This document shows, piece after piece, positions 1-7,084 of a stretch of DNA of 13,961 bases (position 1 is its first letter; the number at the start of each line of letters is the position of its first letter). The stretch comes from an uncultured Bacillaceae bacterium. Lineage in GTDB: Bacteria; Bacillota; Bacilli; Bacillales; Pradoshiaceae. The notes beneath the pieces were generated by a model, which searched no databases, was not told the DNA's origin, and worked only from the letters and a program-made list of their open reading frames with translations. A program made the translations under genes and the position numbers. The DNA is taken from assembly GCA_904501845.1 (NCBI GenBank), contig CAJGCH010000047.1:1-13961 (forward strand), in the 5' to 3' direction.

Positions 1-60
1 GCTCCTGATGATGCCGATTCCGCATGGGCTTAAGTCGAGCACGACAGCATTTGCGGGCAT
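1..60 (-). CDS. 5' end of a leftward gene, possibly ATP-grasp carboxylate-amine ligase (partial)
   Basis: Only the first 20 codons lie in the window, read leftward from an ATG at 58-60; the gene continues past the left edge. The residues are MPANAVVLDLSPCGIGIIRS. A GAGGAGG-type ribosome binding site sits about 8 nt upstream of the start (plus-strand positions about 69-77), which strongly supports a real start. The hydrophobic beta strand followed by a small-residue turn and 'GIIRS' resembles the N-terminus of ATP-grasp proteins of the carboxylate-amine ligase or D-aspartate ligase type, where a similar 'alGiiRSLg' segment is common. That resemblance is an inference from 20 residues; any Rossmann-like N-terminus could look alike. 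A weak extended -10 (TGGTACATA on the minus strand, about 85-93) may serve as promoter. Confidence 0.5.
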   Translation of the reverse strand, partial: MPANAVVLDLSPCGIGIIRS

Positions 61-519
61 AATCCATTCCTCCTCTCTTTATTTATGTACCAGTCCAAGT
101 TGTCCGATAAATCAAAGGCGAGAAAATATCACTTTTAAGCGCATTGGCTTTCTTGCCGGATGGATGCTCTCTTTTTCTGCCACTTGCAAACAGTATATAC
201 AAGCCTTTATGCAAGCGTGAAAGGTCAAAAGTGGATTTATTCATTAAAACTTCTCAATATGGATTCCATCTCCAATGTATTGCAGGTGAAGGCCCCATCA
301 TCTTCCCATGAGCTGATGCTGAACCCTAAAATGAGTCAGGCTCCTTTCTAGCAATAATTGTTGATATCCTCATTTAGCTTTGGAAGTCTATAGTGTACTA
401 ACTTGGTAGAAGGGTAATGGAACATAACGTTCATGTATGCTCGCGCAGACATCTCTATCAAAATATCTCTTCGAATCTCTAAAAGCGAAAGTTTATTGTA
501 TATTTCTATTATTTTCCTG
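61..519. other. Long intergenic stretch with no convincing gene
   Basis: About 460 bp lie between the leftward gene at the edge and the promoter of the secreted wall protein. Open frames here are short, lack ribosome binding sites and have no recognisable protein character. I see no tRNA, no strong terminator and no riboswitch that I recognise. A loose inverted repeat (CTTGCA at 183-188, TGCAAG at 210-215) is the only structure noted. The leftward gene's leader occupies the first part. Confidence 0.5.
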
Positions 520-528
520 TGTTAGAAT
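520..528 (+). promoter_or_regulatory. Candidate extended -10 promoter for the secreted wall protein
   Basis: TGTTAGAAT is an extended -10 (TGn plus TAGAAT, 5 of 6 matches to TATAAT), 35 bp upstream of the GTG start. No good -35 lies at 16-18 bp; TTGTAT at 496-501 is 21 bp away. The site is plausible because extended -10 promoters tolerate a weak -35. Confidence 0.4.
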
Positions 529-562
529 ATTTGTAGTTTAGTTAGTGAGGAGAATATAAAAA

Positions 563-2431
563 GTGAAATCATTTCTTTTGAGGATTGGGCTACTGGTCAT
601 GTTAGTCGTGGGAATGGGATGGGATAATGCGTTGGCAGCGGAAAATGAGAATCCGAGTTTTCAGGAGATTAATCGTTTGTTGACTGAAGAGGCCATAAAG
701 CAAGAAATCCCTCCGGAAGTATTGAAATCTGTTGCGTGGGTCGAATCTGGCTGGAGACAATTTGTCGATGGCAAGCCCTATATCTCAAGTGATGGCGGAA
801 TCGGTATCATGCAAATCACGAATAAACCATCTTATGATCAGACACGTTTAAAGAATGATGTTGCTTATAATATTCAAGTTGGTGCGGAGATATTGTCTGG
901 GATGTATGGAAGAGGAGATTTGCCAAAGCTGAACAGTGCTACAAAATCCGTGATTGAAAGCTGGTATTTTCCAGTGATGGCTTATAACGGGACGAAACCT
1001 GTGAACAGCCCGCTTTATAAAGCGACGGGAGAAATCAATAGTTCTGCCTACCAGGAGAAGGTAATGGCTGAGGTTAATAAATATCAGCTAGGAGGCAGAA
1101 TCTTAGCGAGATATCCTTTTGCAACAAGCGATTTTGACTATGATTCAAACAGCACAAATAATATTGTGTTTAAAAAGAAATTATATACAATATCAAATCT
1201 CATTACGACATCACATGCTGGTTTAACTAGCAAGGTTGTCACAACAGATAGTGTGAAGCTTAGAAAAACTCCTGGGACTTCAGTAAAGGAGCTTAGAACC
1301 ATTGCGAAGGGTACCATTTTAACAATCACAGGGAGTTTTAAATATGATGAGACAAAGACAAGCAAGAACCAATTTGTATGGTATCCAGTTAAGACCAGCA
1401 GTGGAGAGATAGGGTATGTCTCATCCGCGTATTTAGCGAAGTCCATCTTTACTGTTAACAAGATCACCGATCAGTCGACAGCTGTGACTGGAAATATAGC
1501 AAAAGGCTACTCCATTACGGTATCTGGGTCAGATAAAGTGAAAAATAGAGGCCTTTCCTCTGCACAGCAGAACTATTCTCTTGCCATTAGCAGTAAACTA
1601 AAACAAGGAACCAAGCTAACCTTTACCTTGAAGGATGCGAAAGGGCTTGTCCATGAGAAGAAGACCATTACGGTAACGGATGGAACGAAGCCAAGTATTC
1701 CAAAGGTCAACACGATTGATGATAACGACACAGTCATCAAAGGCAGCGCCGAGAAAAATTCTACAGTCTATGCTTATGTGAGTGGAAAATCCATAGGAAG
1801 TGCCAAGGCAGACAGCAGCAAGGGCAACTACTCTATCAAGATCAGCAAGCAAAAGGCCGGAACGAAGATTGGTTTAAAAGCAAAGGATGAGGCGGGCAAT
1901 TACAGCTCTGAAAAGCCAATGACCGTGATTGATAAAACTCCGCCAGGCGCGCCAAAGGTCAACGCCATTGATGACAATGACACCGTCATCACAGGAACGG
2001 CTGAAAAAGGTTCAAGGGTCTATGCTTATGTGAGCGGTAAAACCATTGGGAATGCGAAAGCAAATAGCACAGGCAAGTATTCAATTAAACTCACAAAGAA
2101 AAAGGCCGGAACGAAGATTGTCTTAAAAGCAAAGGATGCAGCGGGCAATTATAGCTCTGGCAGGACAATGACAGTCATCGATAAGACACCGCCGGCAGCG
2201 CCAAAGGTCAATAAAGTGACAAGCAAAACGACTAAAGTGACGGGAACGGCAGAAAAGAACGCGACGGTAAAAATTTACCGCGGCAGCACCCATCTGAAAA
2301 CCGCAACGGTCAATTCTAAGGGAAGCTATACTTTGTCCATTAAAGCTCAAAAAAAGGGAACGGTTTTGAGCGTCTATGCCTACGATAAAGCGAAGAATAA
2401 GAGCAAAGCAGCCAAGGTCACAGTTAAATAA
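563..2431 (+). CDS. Secreted lysozyme-like (lytic transglycosylase type) protein with SH3b and four Ig-like modules
   Basis: A 622-residue exported protein, probably acting on or in peptidoglycan. Residues 1-26 form a signal peptide with an ALAA cleavage region. Residues about 33-150 carry the three transglycosylase SLT motifs: catalytic Glu61 in VESGW, GIMQIT at 81-86 and AYN at 140-142. An SH3b wall-binding domain spans about 221-293 and ends in GYVSSAYL. Four Ig-like modules follow at about 294-373, 380-457, 464-541 and 548-622, each bacterial adhesin-like with 'VxGtAEKnstVyayv', 'gsYsi' and 'aKDaaGN' strands. The C-terminal half is rich in lysine, which could favour binding to anionic wall polymers (inference). 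The start is GTG, with GAGGAG 10 nt upstream; no ATG fits. Cleavage chemistry and substrate are inferred from the fold motifs. No LPXTG anchor or transmembrane tail is present, so retention would rely on wall binding. The gene stands alone between its own promoter and terminator. Confidence 0.85.
   Translation: MKSFLLRIGLLVMLVVGMGWDNALAAENENPSFQEINRLLTEEAIKQEIPPEVLKSVAWVESGWRQFVDGKPYISSDGGIGIMQITNKPSYDQTRLKNDVAYNIQVGAEILSGMYGRGDLPKLNSATKSVIESWYFPVMAYNGTKPVNSPLYKATGEINSSAYQEKVMAEVNKYQLGGRILARYPFATSDFDYDSNSTNNIVFKKKLYTISNLITTSHAGLTSKVVTTDSVKLRKTPGTSVKELRTIAKGTILTITGSFKYDETKTSKNQFVWYPVKTSSGEIGYVSSAYLAKSIFTVNKITDQSTAVTGNIAKGYSITVSGSDKVKNRGLSSAQQNYSLAISSKLKQGTKLTFTLKDAKGLVHEKKTITVTDGTKPSIPKVNTIDDNDTVIKGSAEKNSTVYAYVSGKSIGSAKADSSKGNYSIKISKQKAGTKIGLKAKDEAGNYSSEKPMTVIDKTPPGAPKVNAIDDNDTVITGTAEKGSRVYAYVSGKTIGNAKANSTGKYSIKLTKKKAGTKIVLKAKDAAGNYSSGRTMTVIDKTPPAAPKVNKVTSKTTKVTGTAEKNATVKIYRGSTHLKTATVNSKGSYTLSIKAQKKGTVLSVYAYDKAKNKSKAAKVTVK
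1700..2431 (+). repeat. Tandem Ig-module repeat inside the wall protein
   Basis: Three copies of an Ig-like module start at 1700, 1952 and 2201, each beginning with CCAAAGGTCAA. The spacing is 252 and then 249 bp (84 and 83 residues). Copies one and two are close at DNA level (for example GTCTATGCTTATGTGAG in both), while the third has diverged. This points to duplication within the gene; copy number may differ between strains. Confidence 0.8.
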
Positions 2432-2440
2432 CATACGAAC

Positions 2441-2467
2441 AGCCGAGAGTGGCAGATGCTCTCGGCT
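2441..2467 (+). terminator. Hairpin terminator after the wall protein
   Basis: A perfect 9-bp stem (AGCCGAGAG with CTCTCGGCT, loop 2450-2458) lies 10 bp past the stop codon. The following ATTTGCATCTATT is only weakly T-rich, so termination may be partial. Confidence 0.65.
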
Positions 2468-2534
2468 ATTTGCATCTATTCTAGATGAGTTATGGCGAGG
2501 GAATAAGAATGATTTATCAGGGAGGTATGAAAGT

Positions 2535-3431
2535 ATGAGGGATGGCATTTATGAGGTTGAGGCTAATTCCATCAAGCATTGGGTTAAGGTTGAAGGGGCT
2601 CAACATGGTACAACGCCGCTTGTTATCTTGCATGGAGGGCCGGGAGGTAATCATTACACATTTGAACATACAACAGGTCCTCTTCTTTCCAATACGAGAA
2701 CGGTCGTTTACTATGAGCAACGAGGCTGCGGCAGGAGTGCTATGCCGCCCAGTGATACAGATTATAGAATTGAGCAGCTTGTTTCAGATTTTTATTCAAT
2801 CAAGAAGTGGCTCAGGTATGAGAAGGTCGATCTATTAGGATATTCCTTTGGAGGGGAGCTTGCTCTTGAACTTGCGTATTCTTTGCCTAAAGAAATCGGG
2901 AAACTTGTATTGTCAGGACCGAGCCTGTTGGAATTGAAGGCAGGAAAGCTCCTTCAAATTGCAGGCTTCATGTCAGTGGCGGATATTCCAACATTGAAGA
3001 AAATAGATGAATTGGCCATACAAGGTTGTTCGGTACTAGATTTATATGAACAAGTCTGGAATCTTGTTGATTACCAAACTGTGGACCGGCTCTTATTTCA
3101 AAATCAAGAAAAGGCCCGTTTGAATCGGTCTCTATGGGAGGAAAGCAAGCTTCGAAACACTGGCCTTATGATGGAAGTATTAAAAAATGAACCAAGGAAA
3201 GTGCCATTAGTGGATCGATTATGTCAAATTAAACAGGAAGCGCTGATTATTGCAGGTATTCATGATTTTAATACAGGGATTCCCATCTCTAAAATCATTC
3301 ATCAGCATCTCCAAAACAGCCGTCTTCAACCTTTTCTTCAGAGTGCACATTTCCCTGATCTTGAAGAACCGGAGAAATTTGTTCAGACCGTGCAGGATTT
3401 CTTGAATCAAGAAGTTCTATCCGAGGCATGA
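2535..3431 (+). CDS. Alpha/beta hydrolase of the proline iminopeptidase (S33) type
   Basis: A 298-residue cytoplasmic hydrolase, with no signal peptide. The oxyanion motif HGGPGG is at 33-38, followed by YYEQRGCGRS at 59-68, which is close to the YDQRGCGRS signature of prolyl aminopeptidases. The nucleophile is Ser104 in GYSFGG. The likely acid is Asp244 (AGIHD) and the base His272 (SAHFP). The cap region lies between about 130 and 225. Family members release N-terminal proline from peptides, but related enzymes act on amides or esters, so the substrate is inferred. The ATG at 2535 is chosen because AGGGAGG lies 9 nt upstream; the frame stays open further back, but that part overlaps the previous gene and its terminator. 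It is followed at once by a terminator shared with putP. A peptidase next to a proline transporter is suggestive but not proof of a common role. Confidence 0.8.
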   Translation: MRDGIYEVEANSIKHWVKVEGAQHGTTPLVILHGGPGGNHYTFEHTTGPLLSNTRTVVYYEQRGCGRSAMPPSDTDYRIEQLVSDFYSIKKWLRYEKVDLLGYSFGGELALELAYSLPKEIGKLVLSGPSLLELKAGKLLQIAGFMSVADIPTLKKIDELAIQGCSVLDLYEQVWNLVDYQTVDRLLFQNQEKARLNRSLWEESKLRNTGLMMEVLKNEPRKVPLVDRLCQIKQEALIIAGIHDFNTGIPISKIIHQHLQNSRLQPFLQSAHFPDLEEPEKFVQTVQDFLNQEVLSEA

Positions 3432-3435
3432 AAAA

Positions 3436-3463
3436 CGGCTGCCCGCGCTTATCTGGGCAGCCG
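3436..3463. terminator. Bidirectional terminator between the hydrolase and putP
   Basis: A perfect 9-bp GC-rich stem (CGGCTGCCC with GGGCAGCCG, 10-nt loop) lies between the convergent genes. AAAAA just before it gives a TTTTT tail on the minus strand, so it is strongest for putP. In the plus direction the tail is poor. Confidence 0.85.
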
Positions 3464-3468
3464 TATGT

Positions 3469-4935
3469 TCATGGCTTGATTAATTCTTTGAACTCATCAA
3501 ATTGGTCTTCGATATCTTTCTTTGGTTTAGAGGTCAGCAGGCTGACAATGATGATGGACAGAAGACTTACCCCGAATCCAGGGATAATTTCATATAAGGT
3601 ATCAGATAAGCCGAAGAATGACCAGGCGATAACGGTCACAGCCCCGCCGATGATACCGGCTAAGGCTCCCCAGCGGTTCATTCGTTTCCAGAAGAGGCTT
3701 AACAGGATGAGCGGCCCAAAGGATGAACCAAAGCCGGCCCATGCATATCCGACAAGATTAAGGATGGTGGTGTTCTTCTCCCAGGATAAAAACAAGGCAA
3801 TGATGGAAACAATCAGAACAGATAATCGTCCAAAGAAAACGAGCTCCTTATCCGTGGCTGAACGTTTGATGAATGCCTTATAAATATCCTCCGTCAATGA
3901 GCTGGATGTGACGAGGAGCTGGGAGGAAATGGTGCTCATGATGGCGGCTAATATAGCTGAAATCAAGAATCCGGTAATGAGCGGATGGAATAAGATTTCA
4001 CCCAATATAATAAAGACAGTTTCTGGATTGTTGAGCTCCGGCCCGTTCTTAGCGAAATAAGCGATTCCGATAAATCCAGTCAGCATAGCGCCAATCACGG
4101 AGAGTATCATCCAGCCCATCCCGATTCGGCGCGCTTTCTTAATTTCTTTCACGGATTGAATGGCCATGAAGCGGACAATGATGTGCGGCTGACCGAAATA
4201 GCCAAGTCCCCACGCAACAGAAGATATTATGCCAAGCACAGATGCGCCTTTAAAAATATCCATTAATGCTGGATTGATTGAGTTGATGGTATCAATTGTT
4301 TCACCCATGCCGCCCACTTCGATAAGGGTAACAGCCGGAACGAGAATGAGAGCAATGAACATGATTAACCCTTGGACGAAGTCCGTCCAGCTTACGGCAA
4401 GGAATCCGCCAAAAAGGGTATAGGCTATGACGACAAGACTCACGATGATTAGGCCTGTATGATAGTCAAGGCCAAAGGTGCTTTGGAATAGCACACCGCC
4501 GGATACCATTCCTGATGAGACATAAAAGGTGAAAAAAATCAGGATGACTAGACCTGAAATAAGGCGGAGCATTTTAGAGGAGTCGCCAAAGCGATTCTCC
4601 AAATAAGCCGGAATAGTGATTGAATCATTCGCCAATTGTGTATATAAACGAAGCCTCGGTGCTACATAAATCCAGTTTGCCCATGCTCCGATTGTCAGGC
4701 CGATCGCAATCCATGCTGCACTTAAGCCGGACACATACATAGCTCCGGGAAGACCCATTAAAAGCCAGCCGCTCATATCTGATGCTCCGGCACTGAGAGC
4801 TGTCACGGCCGGTCCCAGATTCCTTCCTCCCAGCATATAATCCGATAAATTTGCCGTTCTTCGAAACGCGAAATAACCAATGCCAAGCATTAAAACCATA
4901 TACAGAATGACAGAACTTAATAAGGCATAGTCCAT
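3469..4935 (-). CDS. putP: Sodium/proline symporter (PutP/OpuE type)
   Basis: A 488-residue polytopic membrane protein of the sodium:solute symporter family that brings in proline with sodium. The N-terminal signature GGRNLGP is at 36-42 and SAGASDMSGW at 48-57. Ala51, Asp53, Met54 and Ser55 line up with E. coli PutP Ala53, Asp55, Met56 and Ser57, and Arg38 lines up with Arg40. The second sodium-site stretch AAIMST is at 330-335, with Ala331, Ser334 and Thr335 in place of E. coli Ala337, Ser340 and Thr341. About 13 helices are expected from hydrophobicity and the family. ATG start with a GAGGGGGG ribosome binding site 7 nt upstream (plus-strand 4943-4950). Bacillus has two close paralogues, PutP for proline as nutrient and OpuE for osmoprotection; the sequence alone does not separate them. 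A TATAAT hexamer on the minus strand (4983-4988) may be its -10, but no -35 fits well. The gene is monocistronic and ends at the shared terminator. Confidence 0.9.
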   Translation of the reverse strand: MDYALLSSVILYMVLMLGIGYFAFRRTANLSDYMLGGRNLGPAVTALSAGASDMSGWLLMGLPGAMYVSGLSAAWIAIGLTIGAWANWIYVAPRLRLYTQLANDSITIPAYLENRFGDSSKMLRLISGLVILIFFTFYVSSGMVSGGVLFQSTFGLDYHTGLIIVSLVVIAYTLFGGFLAVSWTDFVQGLIMFIALILVPAVTLIEVGGMGETIDTINSINPALMDIFKGASVLGIISSVAWGLGYFGQPHIIVRFMAIQSVKEIKKARRIGMGWMILSVIGAMLTGFIGIAYFAKNGPELNNPETVFIILGEILFHPLITGFLISAILAAIMSTISSQLLVTSSSLTEDIYKAFIKRSATDKELVFFGRLSVLIVSIIALFLSWEKNTTILNLVGYAWAGFGSSFGPLILLSLFWKRMNRWGALAGIIGGAVTVIAWSFFGLSDTLYEIIPGFGVSLLSIIIVSLLTSKPKKDIEDQFDEFKELIKP

Positions 4936-5063
4936 TGAATTACCCCCCTCTTTCCTGCAGACTAGACGAATATATTACCATAATTATATTGGAACATTCT
5001 GAAAAATACATCCGTTTTACTGAGAGAATTTCAAAGACATGAATATTCAGTACCGGCGTTTCA

Positions 5064-5093
5064 TTCGCAATATATATACAATTCACGTATAAT
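5064..5093 (+). promoter_or_regulatory. Candidate sigma-A promoter for the ring-cleaving dioxygenase
   Basis: TTCGCA (5064-5069) and a perfect TATAAT (5088-5093) are separated by 18 bp, 39 bp upstream of the ATG. The -35 matches 4 of 6 positions. A 10-bp palindrome TGAATATTCA lies just upstream at 5040-5049, in the space shared with the divergent putP. Confidence 0.5.
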
Positions 5094-5131
5094 TACACTA
5101 AAATAACTGAAACCTGTGAGGAGAATGGGGA

Positions 5132-5977
5132 ATGGATTACCATAAAAAGCCGTATGTATATGTCAAAAATCTCGAATTAAAGATAAGTGACATGAAGAAA
5201 TCACTAGACTTTTATGAGTCAGTCATTGGTTTCCGTGTGTTAGAGCGTGAAGAAAAAAGAGCGGTTTTGACAGCGGATGGCAAAACTCCGCTCCTTACCT
5301 TGATTGAGCCGAATAATGTAGCTCCGAAGGAACTGCATCGCACAGGCTTATACCATTTTGCTTTATTGCTTCCTCATCGTTCTGATTTAGCTGATTTCCT
5401 TAAAACATTAATGAACTTGAAGATGAGAATTGGGGCTTCTGACCATCATGTCAGTGAGGCCATTTATTTGCAGGACCCGGATGACAATGGGATTGAGGTG
5501 TACACAGACCGAGATGATTCCAGCTGGGTATGGAAGGGCAGTGAGGTTCATATGACGACTGAGCCGCTGAATGCACGAGATTTGCTTAAGGCAGGTACGG
5601 AAAAGGGGTGGAGCGGCCTTCCTGCTGGGACCATTATGGGACATATCCACCTTCATGTTGGGGACTTGCGCGCAGCTGAGAAGTTTTATTGTGACGGTCT
5701 GGGCTTTGAGGTAGTAACCCGTTACGGCGAGCAGGCTTTGTTCATCTCATCAGGCGGGTACCATCACCATATTGGACTGAATGTCTGGAACGGACGCAAT
5801 ATCCCGGCGGCTTCACCGAATAGCGCGGGACTTAAGTATTATACAATTGCTTACCCAGGGAATAAGGAGCGGGAAGACGCAATTTTGAGACTGAAGGGTC
5901 TTGGGGCGGAAGTCAGAGAGCTTGCAGGCATTTATGAGGTCATCGATCCATTCGGAATGGCTATCCATCTTATCTAA
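5132..5977 (+). CDS. catE: Ring-cleaving extradiol dioxygenase, vicinal oxygen chelate fold (CatE-like)
   Basis: A 281-residue protein of four vicinal-oxygen-chelate modules at about 9-60, 70-125, 169-222 and 232-281. It resembles B. subtilis CatE (YfiE) in length and in signatures such as TGLYHFALLLP (71-81), the DPDDNGIEVY stretch (115-124), GHIHLHV (170-176) and GGYHHHIGLN (208-217). CatE cleaves catechol between C2 and C3 using Fe(II). Likely metal ligands by module alignment are His75, Glu122 and His171. The first-strand position of module 1 is Asn13, and the last-strand position of module 4 is His279. ATG start with a GTGAGGAG ribosome binding site 8-9 nt upstream. The gene has its own promoter and terminator, with no regulator or other aromatic-degradation gene beside it, which suits detoxification of catechol or quinol compounds rather than a full pathway. 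Substrate range is inferred; MhqO/MhqA-type hydroquinone dioxygenases are the main alternative. Confidence 0.8.
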   Translation: MDYHKKPYVYVKNLELKISDMKKSLDFYESVIGFRVLEREEKRAVLTADGKTPLLTLIEPNNVAPKELHRTGLYHFALLLPHRSDLADFLKTLMNLKMRIGASDHHVSEAIYLQDPDDNGIEVYTDRDDSSWVWKGSEVHMTTEPLNARDLLKAGTEKGWSGLPAGTIMGHIHLHVGDLRAAEKFYCDGLGFEVVTRYGEQALFISSGGYHHHIGLNVWNGRNIPAASPNSAGLKYYTIAYPGNKEREDAILRLKGLGAEVRELAGIYEVIDPFGMAIHLI

Positions 5978-5984
5978 GAAGAAG

Positions 5985-6012
5985 AGCTGCATCCAGAAGT
6001 CTGGGTGCAGCT
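5985..6012. terminator. Bidirectional terminator between catE and the membrane protein gene
   Basis: AGCTGCATCCAGA (5985-5997) pairs with TCTGGGTGCAGCT (6000-6012) with one T.G wobble; the innermost bases stay open as the loop. TTTCCTT follows in the plus direction. On the minus strand the stem follows the membrane protein's stop and runs into CTTCTTCTT. It serves two convergent genes. Confidence 0.75.
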
Positions 6013-6019
6013 TTCCTTA

Positions 6020-6550
6020 CTATTTATTGCTGTATTCCCGCTTAAGCTCGGTTTGGAAACGGTCAAAGAATACACCTATTAAGAAGAAGGCAATCAGCAG
6101 CGGGTAGAAAGAATGAAATACGTGCTGGACAGTTGGGATGCTCCAATAAGCGGACAGAAAGCTTCCTTGGCCAATGAATGCCTGTATAATAATCAAGATA
6201 TGTAAGGTCATCCAAAATAAGCTGAGAGTACCTGTGCTTGTTCGGACTAAGACAGCCATTACCGACACGGCCAATGCGGAAACTACAATGAAGACATAAT
6301 CATTCCACATGTGCACATGATCGATGAATAGGCCATAGATGATGATGCCAATCAAATATAAATGGACGAAGTACGTTAGAAAATACATCATTAAGGATCC
6401 GTTTATTTTCGATGAGATTAAAAGGAGGCCAGCTGCCAGAACAAGAACTCCAATGAGATACTCAGCTCTCATGAAGAGCAAGACCAGGCTCCCGGCTATA
6501 AATCCTATCAGGTTCACATAATCGATACGTTTCATGATGTTTGTAAACAT
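6020..6550 (-). CDS. Six-helix membrane protein of unknown function
   Basis: A 176-residue very hydrophobic protein. I do not recognise the family. Predicted membrane segments are at about 11-28, 31-47, 53-76, 84-102, 110-127 and 147-163. Short loops carry HDHVHMWND-like residues (His78 and His80 near the end of helix 3) and RTSTGT between helices 4 and 5. The tail FFDRFQTELKREYSNK is charged and cytoplasmic under the positive-inside rule. Start: ATG at 6550, with AAAGGGG 9 nt upstream; an in-frame ATG five codons later is less well placed. The ribosome binding site lies in a small potential hairpin (6560-6574). A sequence resembling a sigma-B promoter lies 48 nt upstream, so a general-stress role is possible. 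The gene is convergent with catE and divergent from secG. Confidence 0.7.
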   Translation of the reverse strand: MFTNIMKRIDYVNLIGFIAGSLVLLFMRAEYLIGVLVLAAGLLLISSKINGSLMMYFLTYFVHLYLIGIIIYGLFIDHVHMWNDYVFIVVSALAVSVMAVLVRTSTGTLSLFWMTLHILIIIQAFIGQGSFLSAYWSIPTVQHVFHSFYPLLIAFFLIGVFFDRFQTELKREYSNK

Positions 6551-6597
6551 GCCCGCTTGCCCCTTTCTAAAGGGAAATAGAAATCGTTATTTATTTT

Positions 6598-6625
6598 ATA
6601 CCCGACTAGGAGGGAAATAACTCCT
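6598..6625 (-). promoter_or_regulatory. Candidate sigma-B promoter for the six-helix membrane protein
   Basis: Read on the minus strand, AGGAGTTA (-35, 6618-6625) and GGGTAT (-10, 6598-6603) are separated by 14 bp. The -10 is a perfect match to the sigma-B element, and the -35 matches 6 of 8 positions of the AGGWTTRA form. The site is 48 nt upstream of the ATG. No equally good sigma-A pair was seen for this gene. Confidence 0.45.
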
Positions 6626-6643
6626 GCACCGGCAGGTTTGTTA

Positions 6644-6672
6644 TTGTGAAAAAAAGGCTGGTATGGTAAAGT
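6644..6672 (+). promoter_or_regulatory. Sigma-A promoter of secG
   Basis: TTGTGA (6644-6649), 17 bp spacer, TAAAGT (6667-6672). TGG directly before the -10 makes it an extended -10. The start codon is 40 bp downstream. Confidence 0.6.
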
Positions 6673-6711
6673 GGTAATATTGAGTAGACCGTAATTAGGA
6701 GGTATTTGTTC

Positions 6712-6948
6712 GTGCTGCATACTGTACTGATTATCTTATTGGTTATTACGTGCATTAGTTTAATTGCCGTTGTCTTGCTTCAATCAGGCAAAAGCGCTGG
6801 TTTATCAGGTTCGATCTCCGGCGGTGCTGAACAGCTTTTCGGGAAACAAAAGGCTCGTGGGCTGGATTTAATTTTACACCGTGTCACAATCGTTCTATCT
6901 ATTTTATTCTTTGTTCTTACGGTACTTGTATCTTTTTTTGGCAAGTAA
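6712..6948 (+). CDS. secG: SecG, small subunit of the Sec translocon
   Basis: A 78-residue membrane protein that, with SecY and SecE, forms the protein-export channel; SecG assists SecA-driven translocation. It has two membrane helices (about 3-23 and 52-74) joined by a loop holding the family hallmark LLQSGKSAGLSGSISGGAEQ and then LFGKQKARGLDLILHR. The length matches B. subtilis SecG (76 residues). The start is taken as GTG at 6712, 9 nt after AGGAGG (6697-6702). A TTG two codons earlier is only 3 nt from the ribosome binding site and is unlikely. The gene is followed by a strong terminator, so it is largely transcribed alone although it sits upstream of the esterase and rnr as in Bacillus. 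Confidence 0.95.
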   Translation: MLHTVLIILLVITCISLIAVVLLQSGKSAGLSGSISGGAEQLFGKQKARGLDLILHRVTIVLSILFFVLTVLVSFFGK

Positions 6949-6971
6949 TATCATATTGAGCAAGCAAACGT

Positions 6972-6997
6972 AGCCTGGCAAACTGCCGGGCTTTTTT
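6972..6997 (+). terminator. Intrinsic terminator after secG
   Basis: AGCCTGGCA (6972-6980) pairs with TGCCGGGCT (6984-6992) with one T.G wobble and a 3-nt loop, running into six Ts (6992-6997). It separates secG from the esterase-rnr pair. Confidence 0.9.
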
Positions 6998-7084
6998 GAT
7001 GCCTGAGGAACGAATTAATAGCCTTTGCCGATTCTACATCGTAAACTTAAGGTAGGACATACTTTGCAAAAAGGGGATAGTTAG

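Noticed and set aside
160..351. Short open frame in the left spacer
   Set aside because: No ribosome binding site, no recognisable motif, and composition like non-coding DNA.
2376..2534. Upstream in-frame extension of the alpha/beta hydrolase
   Set aside because: It overlaps the end of the wall-protein gene and its terminator, lacks a ribosome binding site and is not hydrolase-like. The ATG at 2535 is well placed after AGGGAGG.
6626..6639. Small hairpin GCACC/GGCAGG region upstream of secG as a terminator
   Set aside because: The stem is only about 5 bp, without a continuous T run, in a divergent promoter region where no gene ends.
6706..6711. TTG start for secG
   Set aside because: Only 3 nt after AGGAGG; GTG at 6712 has the normal 9-nt spacing and gives a SecG-length protein.
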